Assembly (NCBI RefSeq): GCF_009469765.1 | Contig: NZ_SSSQ01000007.1 | Coordinates: 124,001-188,000 of the forward strand | DNA: 64,000 bases | Source of the DNA: Dechloromonas hortensis | GTDB lineage: Bacteria; Pseudomonadota; Gammaproteobacteria; Burkholderiales; Rhodocyclaceae | Direction: 5' to 3' | Part shown: positions 35,665-44,490 of the stretch, one piece after another | How positions within the stretch are numbered: the stretch's first letter is position 1 | Layout: each line of letters opens with the position of its first letter | The notes under the pieces: generated by a model | The model's database searches: none | Told to the model about the DNA's origin: nothing | The model's input: only the letters and a program-made list of their open reading frames with translations | Translations under genes and position numbers: made by a program

Positions 35665-37893
35665 ATGCGCTTCCACTTTCCCGTCATCATCATCGACGAA
35701 GACTTTCGCTCCGAGAATACCTCCGGCCTCGGTATTCGCGCCCTGGCCGAAGCGCTTGAAAAGGAAGGGCTGGAAGTGCTGGGCGTCACCAGCTACGGCG
35801 ACCTGACTTCGTTCGCCCAACAGCAATCGCGGGCCAGTGCCTTCATTCTGTCGATCGATGACGAGGAACTGGCGCTGGAGCCGGAAGAAACCCTGGCCGA
35901 ACTGCGCGCCTTCGTGACCGAGATTCGCAACCGCAATCTGGAAATTCCGATTTTCCTGCACGGCGAGACGCGTACCTCGCGCCATATTCCGAACGACGTG
36001 CTGCGCGAACTGCACGGCTTCATCCACATGTTCGAGGACACGCCGGAGTTCATCGCCCGCAACGTCAAGCGCGAAGCCAAGGCCTACCTGCAGTCGCTGC
36101 CGCCGCCGTTCTTCCGCGCCCTGACCCACTATGCCGCCGACGGTTCCTACTCCTGGCACTGCCCCGGTCACTCGGGCGGTGTCGCCTTCCTGAAGTCGCC
36201 GGTCGGCCAGATGTTCCACCAGTTCTTCGGCGAGAACATGCTGCGCGCCGACGTCTGCAACGCGGTCGAAGAACTCGGCCAACTGCTCGATCACACTGGC
36301 CCGGTCGCCGCTTCCGAGCGCAACGCAGCGCGCATCTTCAATTCCGATCACCTGTACTTCGTGACCAACGGCACGTCCACGTCGAACAAGATCGTCTGGC
36401 ACTCGACGGTGGCGCCGGGCGACATCGTCGTCGTCGACCGCAACTGCCACAAGTCCATCCTGCATGCCATCATGATGACCGGGGCGATTCCTGTCTTCCT
36501 GATGCCGACCCGCAACAACTTCGGCATCATCGGGCCGATCCCGAAGAGCGAATTCGCTTGGGAAAGCATCCAGAAAAAGATCGCCGCCAACCCGTTCATC
36601 ACCGACAAGACGGCCAAGCCGCGCGTGCTGACCATCACCCAGTCGACCTACGACGGCATCCTCTACAACGTTGAGGACATCAAGGAAGAACTGGACGGCA
36701 AGATCGACACCCTGCATTTCGACGAAGCCTGGCTGCCGCATGCCGCTTTCCACGATTTCTACGGCGATTACCATGCCATCGGTGCCGACCGGCCGCGCTG
36801 CAAGGAGTCGATGGTCTTCTCGACGCAATCGACGCACAAGCTGCTGGCCGGGCTGAGCCAGGCCTCGCAGATCCTGGTCCAGGATGCCGAGAACAACAAG
36901 CTCGACCGCGACATCTTCAACGAGGCCTACCTGATGCATACCTCGACCTCGCCGCAGTACTCGATCATTGCCTCGTGCGATGTAGCGGCGGCGATGATGG
37001 AAGCGCCGGGCGGCACGGCACTGGTCGAGGAATCGATCGCCGAAGCCCTCGACTTCCGTCGCGCCATGCGCAAGGTCGATGAGGAGTGGGGCGTCGACTG
37101 GTGGTTCAAGGTCTGGGGGCCGGACGATCTGTCGGAAGAGGGCATCGAGGAACGCGACGCCTGGATGCTGAAGCCCGGTGAACGCTGGCACGGTTTCAAC
37201 AACCTGGCCGACGGCTTCAATATGCTCGACCCGATCAAGGCAACCATCATCACGCCGGGCCTCGACGTCGATGGCGATTTCGCCGACGAGTTCGGCATCC
37301 CGGCCGCCATCGTCACCAAGTACTTGGCCGAGCACGGGGTGATCGTCGAGAAGTGCGGCCTGTACAGTTTCTTCATCATGTTCACCATCGGCATTACCAA
37401 GGGCCGCTGGAACACGCTGGTGACCGCGCTGCAGCAGTTCAAGGACGACTACGACAAGAACCAGCCGCTATGGCGCGTGCTGCCCGAGTTCGTGCAGAAA
37501 AATCCGCGCTACGAGCGGGTTGGGTTGCGCGACTTGTGTACGCAGATTCACAGCGTCTACAAGCACAACGACGTCGCCCGCCTGACCACCGAGATGTATC
37601 TGTCGGACATGGTGCCGGCGATGCGTCCGGCCGATGCCTTTGCCAAGATGGCGCACCGCGAGATCGAGCGGGTGCCGGTCGACGAGCTCGAAGGCCGGGT
37701 CACCGCCGTGCTGCTGACGCCTTACCCGCCGGGTATTCCGCTCCTGATTCCGGGCGAGCGCTTCAACCGGACGATCTGCAACTACCTGAAATTCGCACGC
37801 GAATTCAACGCCGCCTTCCCCGGCTTCGAGACCGACGTGCACGGTCTGGTCAAGGGCGCCGACGGCCGTTACTACGTCGATTGCGTGCGCTGA
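35665..37893 (+). CDS. Arginine/lysine/ornithine decarboxylase, fold type I
   Basis: 742 residues, the size of the inducible AdiA/LdcC/SpeC group. An N-terminal receiver-like wing domain (1-120) precedes the PLP domain: PGHSGGVAFLKSP, FDEAWLPHA, and STQSTHKLLAG with Schiff-base Lys392. A C-terminal domain closes it. It makes agmatine, cadaverine or putrescine in the cytoplasm and can consume protons. Substrate choice cannot be read safely; arginine is the common annotation in betaproteobacteria. No antiporter gene is adjacent, which argues for polyamine synthesis rather than acid resistance. Confidence 0.9.
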   Translation: MRFHFPVIIIDEDFRSENTSGLGIRALAEALEKEGLEVLGVTSYGDLTSFAQQQSRASAFILSIDDEELALEPEETLAELRAFVTEIRNRNLEIPIFLHGETRTSRHIPNDVLRELHGFIHMFEDTPEFIARNVKREAKAYLQSLPPPFFRALTHYAADGSYSWHCPGHSGGVAFLKSPVGQMFHQFFGENMLRADVCNAVEELGQLLDHTGPVAASERNAARIFNSDHLYFVTNGTSTSNKIVWHSTVAPGDIVVVDRNCHKSILHAIMMTGAIPVFLMPTRNNFGIIGPIPKSEFAWESIQKKIAANPFITDKTAKPRVLTITQSTYDGILYNVEDIKEELDGKIDTLHFDEAWLPHAAFHDFYGDYHAIGADRPRCKESMVFSTQSTHKLLAGLSQASQILVQDAENNKLDRDIFNEAYLMHTSTSPQYSIIASCDVAAAMMEAPGGTALVEESIAEALDFRRAMRKVDEEWGVDWWFKVWGPDDLSEEGIEERDAWMLKPGERWHGFNNLADGFNMLDPIKATIITPGLDVDGDFADEFGIPAAIVTKYLAEHGVIVEKCGLYSFFIMFTIGITKGRWNTLVTALQQFKDDYDKNQPLWRVLPEFVQKNPRYERVGLRDLCTQIHSVYKHNDVARLTTEMYLSDMVPAMRPADAFAKMAHREIERVPVDELEGRVTAVLLTPYPPGIPLLIPGERFNRTICNYLKFAREFNAAFPGFETDVHGLVKGADGRYYVDCVR

Positions 37894-37906
37894 ACCGGTC
37901 CTGAAA

Positions 37907-37927
37907 ACCGCCGCTACTTGCGGCGGT
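37907..37927 (-). terminator. folA: Intrinsic terminator overlapping the folA stop
   Basis: Stem ACCGCCG / CGGCGGT with a 7-base loop that includes the folA stop codon. TTTT follows on the minus strand. It lies between the convergent decarboxylase and folA genes. Confidence 0.65.
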
Positions 37928-38405
37928 AGGTGACAAAGGAAAACCCCGTTCCGCTCTGGCTGGACGGGGTGTTTTTTTGTACTTCCCGCCAGTCGACCGC
38001 CGGAATTTCCGGGAACCAGGCATCGCCTTCCGGTTCGAGGGCGACTTCGGTGATTTCCAGGCGGTCGGCGACGGCCATCGCCTGCCGGTAGATCTGTTCG
38101 CCGCCGATGACGAAGACGGTGCCGGCGGTCGACGCCAGTTGCAGTCCGTTTTCCAGCGAATCGGCGACTTCGGCACCGGGCGCGGCGTAATTTGCCTGCC
38201 GGCTGATCACGATGTTGCGCCGTCCCGGCAGCGGGCGAAAGCGCGGCGGTAGCGATTCCCAGGTCTTGCGCCCCATCAGGACGCAATGGCCGGCGGTCAG
38301 CGCCTTGAAGTGCGCCATGTCCTCCGGAATGTTCCAGATCAGTTGATTGTCGCGACCGATGACGCGGTTGCTGGCCACGGCGGCGATGAGGACGATTTCG
38401 GACAT
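37914..38405 (-). CDS. folA: Dihydrofolate reductase
   Basis: 163 residues. VASNRVIGRDNQLIWNIPEDM carries the nucleotide- and folate-binding start in shortened form; GRKTWESLP and VIGGEQIYRQA are diagnostic. It regenerates tetrahydrofolate after thymidylate synthase. The ATG at 38405 has AAAGG upstream. An in-frame ATG at 38420 would overlap the pgi stop as ATGA, so coupled translation from pgi is an alternative start. The partner gene thyA lies 5 kb away. Confidence 0.96.
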   Translation of the reverse strand: MSEIVLIAAVASNRVIGRDNQLIWNIPEDMAHFKALTAGHCVLMGRKTWESLPPRFRPLPGRRNIVISRQANYAAPGAEVADSLENGLQLASTAGTVFVIGGEQIYRQAMAVADRLEITEVALEPEGDAWFPEIPAVDWREVQKNTPSSQSGTGFSFVTYRRK

Positions 38406-38416
38406 GGTGGAGCCTT

Positions 38417-40000
<1,584 letters not shown>

Positions 40001-40442
40001 AACCAGACCTTGAGGCCCGTTTCAAATTGGTGGATAAGCGAGGGATGCGTCGGGAGAGTACGGATACGGTATTCCGGCAGGTAGGCAGTTCCGGTCATGC
40101 GGCGATGGCTTCCATGATCCTGATGCCAAGCATGATTTTCTCAAAGCCGGCCGCCGATTGGGAGACTGTTTGCTGCGGTCGACCTTCAGTTTTTACCGGA
40201 ATTGACATGCGTAACCTACTACGGCCATCGCGTAGGCCGTCTTCGAGAACCAGGACTTGGCTGTCGCTCAGTGCCTGGGCCCGAGCGAAACCACCGAAAA
40301 TGTCGCCATCATACAGCAGGTGGCGCCCGAGACGACCGTCGGAGCAAGCTGCTGCGAAGGTAGGGAGGGGCGACAAGCGGCCTTCGGTGAGGCCGTCCTA
40401 GTCGAGGTCTCTACGCGGACAGAGAGGGGGCTCCGTGCTTGC
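40001..40442. other. 442-base gap with unusual codon pattern and a possible relic ORF
   Basis: Between pgi and ccoG, both on the minus strand. It contains one open frame (next entry), a GGCCT/AGGCC hairpin (40379-40394) and no recognisable RNA gene. Sequence texture is less GC-rich and less periodic than flanking genes. Confidence 0.5.
40095..40376 (-). pseudogene. Possible relic or orphan small ORF upstream of pgi
   Basis: 93 codons from TTG, or 37 from an internal ATG at 40209. The frame uses AGT, AGG, TTA, TCA, CGA and ACA, which are rare in neighbouring genes. The peptide includes YDGDIFGGFARAQAL and ends FEKIMLGIRIMEAIAA; I do not recognise it. No good ribosome site precedes either start. 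It could be a decayed fragment of a transferred gene or chance. It lies 94 bases before pgi. Confidence 0.25.
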
Positions 40443-41849
40443 TTAGGGCATCCAGAACTTCGAGCTTTCCGTCACCGCCACGGCCGGCTCGGCGACATCG
40501 GCAATATTGAAAGTAATCGGCGTCGCCCCGGCTGGCGTCGCGCCCGGCTCGGCCTTGACGATGGCCGTCTGGGTGCCGATCTCGCCGCCGGCGATGGTCA
40601 TTTCGCTGTCGCCATCAAGGCGCAGGCCGCTGCTGCCGGCAATGGTGATGCGGAAAGTCCGCGTCTGGTCGCCGGTATTCATGATCTGCAGGCGGTAGCT
40701 GTTCTCGATCGAGCCGTCGTCCGCTTCCCGGGACAAGACATTGCGGTCCTTCAGGACGTTCACCTTCAGCGGAATGCGGGTGGCCAGCGACCAGGCGGTG
40801 GCGGCGGTCAGCAGAATGAGGATGGCCGTATAGGCGATGACCCGCGGGCGGGCCGCCCGGCGGATGATCTCCTTCGGCGTGTAGCGCATGCTGTCGGCGT
40901 TTTCGGTCGAGTAGCGGATCAGGCCGCGCGGGTAGTTCATCTTGTCCATCACCTGGTCGCAGGCGTCGATGCAGGCGGCGCAACCGATGCACTCGTTCTG
41001 CAGGCCGTTGCGGATGTCGATGCCGGTCGGGCAGACCTGGACGCAGATGCCGCAATCCACGCAGTCGCCGAGGCCCTGGGCGCGATGATCGACACCCTTG
41101 GCGCGGGTGCCGCGCGACTCGCCGCGCTTGGCGTCGTAGGCGATGATCAGCGTGTCGGGGTCGAACATCACGAACTGGAAGCGGGCATAGGGGCAGATCT
41201 GCCGGCACATCTGGTCGCGCAGGAAGCCGGCGTTGCCATAGGTGGCGAAGGCGTAGAAAACGACCCAGAAGGCCGACCAGGCGCCCGGCGACAGGGTGAG
41301 CAGATCGTGCATCAGATCGCGGATCGGCATGAAGTAGCCGACGAAGGTGATACCGGTCCACAGCGAGAAGAGCACCCAGGTCGCATGCTTGGCGCTCTTC
41401 AGCGCCAGTTTGCGGGCCGACCACGGCGCGGCATCAAGCTTGATGCGCTGCGGCCGCTCGCCTTCGATGACTTTCTCGAACCACAGGAAGATTTCCGTGT
41501 AGACGGTCTGCGGGCAGGTATAACCGCACCATAGTCGACCGGCTACCGCGGTGAATAGGAAGAGGGCGAGGGCGCCGAGGATCATCAGCAAGACGAGGTA
41601 GATCGTGTCCTGCGGCCAAAGGACGAGGTCGAAAAAGTAGAACTTGCGGGTGTCGATGTCGAACAGCACCGCCTGCCGGCCGTGCCAGGGCAGCCAGCAC
41701 AGGCCGTAGAAAACGATCTGGGTCAGCCAGACGAAAACCCAGCGCCAGCGCGTGTAGGGGCCGCTGATCGAACGCGGGTAAACCTTGGCGTCCGGGTCCG
41801 AAAGCGGCTTGATCTCAATGACTTTTCTCTGGCTGGGCGGTTTCGACAT
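40443..41849 (-). CDS. ccoG: Cytochrome c oxidase accessory protein CcoG (FixG-like)
   Basis: 468 residues from MSKPPSQRK (41849). About five membrane helices, a GRLWCGYTCPQTVYTE motif, and two ferredoxin-type 4Fe-4S clusters (CVDCGICVQVCP and CIGCAACIDACD) are followed by a C-terminal IgG-like domain. CcoG reduces copper for assembly of cbb3-type oxidase. The oxidase genes are not in the window. The gene diverges from nsrR across a near-consensus NsrR site, so nitric oxide may influence its expression. Confidence 0.95.
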   Translation of the reverse strand: MSKPPSQRKVIEIKPLSDPDAKVYPRSISGPYTRWRWVFVWLTQIVFYGLCWLPWHGRQAVLFDIDTRKFYFFDLVLWPQDTIYLVLLMILGALALFLFTAVAGRLWCGYTCPQTVYTEIFLWFEKVIEGERPQRIKLDAAPWSARKLALKSAKHATWVLFSLWTGITFVGYFMPIRDLMHDLLTLSPGAWSAFWVVFYAFATYGNAGFLRDQMCRQICPYARFQFVMFDPDTLIIAYDAKRGESRGTRAKGVDHRAQGLGDCVDCGICVQVCPTGIDIRNGLQNECIGCAACIDACDQVMDKMNYPRGLIRYSTENADSMRYTPKEIIRRAARPRVIAYTAILILLTAATAWSLATRIPLKVNVLKDRNVLSREADDGSIENSYRLQIMNTGDQTRTFRITIAGSSGLRLDGDSEMTIAGGEIGTQTAIVKAEPGATPAGATPITFNIADVAEPAVAVTESSKFWMP

Positions 41850-41896
41850 GGGGTCTCGGTTGGCGAACGGCATGGCGTGGGCTGCCGGTTTGCCAT

Positions 41897-41919
41897 AAGA
41901 TATAAATAAAATATATCTT
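41897..41919. promoter_or_regulatory. NsrR operator between ccoG and nsrR
   Basis: A 23-bp dyad with arms AAGATATA and TATATCTT. It matches the NsrR consensus AAGATGYA-TTT-N-AAA-TRCATCTT closely: both AAGAT/ATCTT ends are perfect, with four internal mismatches by my count. It lies 48 bases from ccoG and 57 bases from nsrR, so it can control both. Confidence 0.7.
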
Positions 41920-41955
41920 GATGCTAACAACCCTCCCCGGCATAAGCAATATTTC

Positions 41956-41970
41956 CTATAAATCTTATAG
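41956..41970 (+). promoter_or_regulatory. Second dyad just before nsrR
   Basis: CTATAA-ATC-TTATAG ends 5 bases before the nsrR ATG. It includes an ATCTT half-site and may be part of the -10 region or a second operator half. No strong Shine-Dalgarno sequence is visible. Confidence 0.35.
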
Positions 41971-41975
41971 CGATC

Positions 41976-42443
41976 ATGCGACTGAGCACCTTTTCCGACT
42001 ACAGCCTGCGCGTCCTGATGTACCTCGGGGGGCAGCCGGACCGGCTGGCGACGATTGCCGAGATCGCTGCGGTGCACGCCATTTCCGAGGGTCATTTGAT
42101 GAAAGTGGTGCATCAACTCGGGCGTTGCGGCTATATCGAAACGGTAGGCGGCAAGGGCGGTGGCATGCGGCTGGCCCATCCCCCGCACAAAATCGTGCTG
42201 GGCGAGGTCATTCGCCAGACGGAAAGCGATTTCGCGCTGGCCGAATGCTTCACCGACGGCGCCAGTTGCCGCATTCAGGGCGCCTGCGGCCTGCACGCCA
42301 TTCTCGGCGAGGCCTTGAGCGCGCTGTTTCTGGTGCTTGATGGCTACACGCTGGCCGATTTGCTGGTCAACCGGCAAGGGATGCTGCCGGCGGCATGCCC
42401 GATCGCCATCACCCGACCAACGGAGAACCTCAATCATGAATGA
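41976..42443 (+). CDS. nsrR: Rrf2-family nitric oxide sensor NsrR
   Basis: 155 residues. Winged helix at the N-terminus (MRLSTFSDYSLRVLMYLG, shortened motif; HAISEGHLMKVVHQL; GGKGGGMRLA). Three cysteines, Cys91, Cys98 and Cys104, have the C-x6-C-x5-C spacing of the Neisseria NsrR iron-sulfur cluster. It represses nitric-oxide-responsive genes until NO destroys the cluster. The last codons overlap the next small gene by 8 bases. Confidence 0.92.
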   Translation: MRLSTFSDYSLRVLMYLGGQPDRLATIAEIAAVHAISEGHLMKVVHQLGRCGYIETVGGKGGGMRLAHPPHKIVLGEVIRQTESDFALAECFTDGASCRIQGACGLHAILGEALSALFLVLDGYTLADLLVNRQGMLPAACPIAITRPTENLNHE

Positions 42444-42651
42444 GCAGCCACTGGACAAAAGCGAGATCGAACACGCGCTCGAACTGGAACTCTCCGACGA
42501 GGACATTCTTGACGCGCTGGCCCACGTTTCCGGCTATATCGACATCAGTACCGAGGACTTCCGCACCGTCTACCATCTCGCCTGGCGCCATGCCCTGGCC
42601 CGCTTGCAGGGTTTGTCGGCGAATGATTCGGACCAGGATGCCGCCGAATGA
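42436..42651 (+). CDS. Small acidic hypothetical protein in the nsrR operon
   Basis: 71 residues, strongly acidic (LELELSDEDILDALAHVSGYIDIS). It overlaps nsrR upstream and the HPP gene downstream (ATGA), so it is translated in an operon with both. No domain or membrane helix is seen. I do not recognise the family; a small partner of the HPP membrane protein is one guess. Confidence 0.7.
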   Translation: MNEQPLDKSEIEHALELELSDEDILDALAHVSGYIDISTEDFRTVYHLAWRHALARLQGLSANDSDQDAAE

Positions 42652-43208
42652 TGATCGAGCGCCACTGGCGCGAGTATTTACGGAAAATGCGCGGCACGAC
42701 GCGCGGCAGTCCGCCGCGGGTCAGCAACGAAGAGATGTTCTGGTCCTGGGTCGGGGCCTTTCTCGGCATCACGGCGCTGGTCTGGAGCGGGCGGCTTTTT
42801 TTCGACGGCAGCGACCTGGTGCTGATGATCGGTTCCTTCGGTGCTTCGGCCGTGCTGCTCTACGGCGCGGTGCGCAGCCCGCTGGCCCAGCCGCGCAATG
42901 TGCTTGGCGGCCACATGATTTCGGCGCTGATCGGCGTCCTCTGTTGGAAACTGCTGCAGCCTGTACCCTGGCTGGCGCCGGCGGTGGCCGTGGCGACTGC
43001 CATCGCCGTCATGCACGCGACGCGCACGCTGCATCCGCCGGGCGGAGCGACGGCGCTGATCGCGGTGATCGGTTCGCCGGAGATCCACCATCTCGGCTTC
43101 TGGTACGTGCTGGTGCCGGCGACGCTCGGCCCCTTGATCTTGCTGGTGGTGGCCTTGCTGATCAACAATATCCCCCGCTCGCGGCGCTATCCCGAAATAT
43201 GGTTCTAG
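42648..43208 (+). CDS. HPP-family integral membrane protein
   Basis: 186 residues with about four to five membrane helices. The family signature HPPGGATAL occurs near residue 128. HPP proteins are linked to nitrite transport in plastids and cyanobacteria. In an operon behind nsrR a nitrite or NO-related role is reasonable, but that is context inference. The start overlaps the small acidic gene. Confidence 0.88.
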   Translation: MMIERHWREYLRKMRGTTRGSPPRVSNEEMFWSWVGAFLGITALVWSGRLFFDGSDLVLMIGSFGASAVLLYGAVRSPLAQPRNVLGGHMISALIGVLCWKLLQPVPWLAPAVAVATAIAVMHATRTLHPPGGATALIAVIGSPEIHHLGFWYVLVPATLGPLILLVVALLINNIPRSRRYPEIWF

Positions 43209-43231
43209 CGCTACCACCAAGGATCTGTCTC

Positions 43232-43477
43232 GTGTCTCTACCCAACGTTCTGAAACTCAGCCTGTTGCTCGTCCTGGCCGCTGCCATCGCCGGTTGCGCG
43301 CTATTCCCGTCATCGCGCTGGGAGAAAAAGGGGGCGAGCGAGGCCGACTACAAGTTCGACGAGACCCAGTGCAAGGCCAAAACCTACGCTGGCAATGACG
43401 GCGCGGTAACCAATGCCACCGTGCGTCGCATGCATGCTTGCCTGCAAGAGCGCGGCTGGTCGAGAGTGCCGAACTGA
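43232..43477 (+). CDS. Small putative lipoprotein
   Basis: 81 residues from a GTG start with AAGGA 8 bases upstream. A lipobox AAIAGC places the lipidated Cys at residue 22. The mature part has a short cysteine pair (ETQCKAKTYAG, MHACLQERGW) similar to small entry-exclusion or hypothetical periplasmic lipoproteins. The function is unknown. The gene follows HPP closely and may end that operon. Confidence 0.7.
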   Translation: MSLPNVLKLSLLLVLAAAIAGCALFPSSRWEKKGASEADYKFDETQCKAKTYAGNDGAVTNATVRRMHACLQERGWSRVPN

Positions 43478-43480
43478 GAA

Positions 43481-43518
43481 TTTGCCGATTCCTGCGGTCG
43501 ACCGCAGGAATCGGCAAA
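43481..43518. terminator. 38-bp perfect palindrome between convergent genes
   Basis: The arms start TTTGCCGATTCCTGCGG and meet at TCGA without any mismatch. It begins 3 bases after the lipoprotein stop and ends 17 bases before the thyA stop. Short A/T runs flank both sides, so a bidirectional terminator is the simplest reading. Confidence 0.6.
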
Positions 43519-43535
43519 AATCCGGCCGGGCTTAC

Positions 43536-44330
43536 CTACACTGCGACTTGGGCGGCGATGTGCGGGTGCGGGTCGTAGCCATCGAGACGGAAATCCTCGA
43601 AGCGGAAGGCGAACAGATCCTTGACGTCCGGGTTGATCCACATCTTTGGTAGCGGCCGCGGCTGGCGTGACAGTTGCAGGCGGGCCTGCTCGAAATGGTT
43701 CGAGTAGATGTGGGCGTCGCCGAAGGTGTGCACGAATTCGCCCGGCTGGTAGCCGCAAACCTGCGCCAGCATCAGGGTCAGCAGCGCATAGGAGGCGATG
43801 TTGAAGGGCACGCCGAGGAAAATGTCGGCGCTGCGCTGGTAGAGCTGGCAGGACAGCTTGCCGCCGGCGACATAGAACTGAAACAGGCAGTGGCAGGGCG
43901 GCAGCGCCATGTTGTCCACGTCGCCCGGATTCCAGGCCGAGACGATGTGGCGGCGCGAATCCGGATTGTTCTTCAGGCTGTGCACCAGTTGCGAGATCTG
44001 GTCGATCAGCCGGCCGTCCGGAGTTTCCCAGCGCCGCCATTGCTTGCCGTACACCGGCCCGAGGTCGCCGTTTTCATCGGCCCATTCGTCCCAGATGCGG
44101 ACGCCATTCTGCTGCAGGTAGGCAATGTTGGTGTCGCCCTGGATGAACCACAGCAACTCGTGCACGATCGATTTCAGATGCAGCTTCTTGGTGGTCACCA
44201 TCGGGAAGCCCTGGTTGAGGTCGAAGCGCGTTTGCCAGCCGAAGACGGAACGGGTGCCGGTGCCGGTGCGGTCGGACTTGTCGTGGCCGTTGTCCAGCAC
44301 ATGGCGCATCAGGTCGAGATATTGCTGCAT
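43536..44330 (-). CDS. thyA: Thymidylate synthase
   Basis: 264 residues, canonical ThyA length. [11 protein letters not shown], the catalytic Cys in [12 protein letters not shown] (near 146), and [18 protein letters not shown] are diagnostic. It makes dTMP from dUMP using methylene-tetrahydrofolate; folA and dcd in this window serve the same pathway. No neighbouring gene is co-transcribed. Confidence 0.98.
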   Translation of the reverse strand: MQQYLDLMRHVLDNGHDKSDRTGTGTRSVFGWQTRFDLNQGFPMVTTKKLHLKSIVHELLWFIQGDTNIAYLQQNGVRIWDEWADENGDLGPVYGKQWRRWETPDGRLIDQISQLVHSLKNNPDSRRHIVSAWNPGDVDNMALPPCHCLFQFYVAGGKLSCQLYQRSADIFLGVPFNIASYALLTLMLAQVCGYQPGEFVHTFGDAHIYSNHFEQARLQLSRQPRPLPKMWINPDVKDLFAFRFEDFRLDGYDPHPHIAAQVAV

Positions 44331-44452
44331 GGGAGTTCAGGGGCTTGGCAAAGTAAGCGGCCGATTTTATCTGAACTGTGCGCGTCCGCCGCAAACCCCG
44401 GCAATTGCAGGGCGAGGCCAAATTGTTCACGGCGGAAAACCCGGTCTGCGGC

Positions 44453-44458
44453 TAAAAT
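44453..44458 (+). promoter_or_regulatory. -10 box TAAAAT before the PilZ-like gene
   Basis: TAAAAT lies 33 bases before the TTG start, in the context GCGGCTAAAATTTCGG. Confidence 0.4.
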
Positions 44459-44490
44459 TTCGGCTCGCAGCGCGATTTACGGAGACAAAG

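Noticed and set aside
40001..40442. Structured RNA or tRNA in the ccoG-pgi gap
   Set aside because: No cloverleaf, acceptor stem or long conserved helix could be drawn; only a small GGCCT/AGGCC hairpin.
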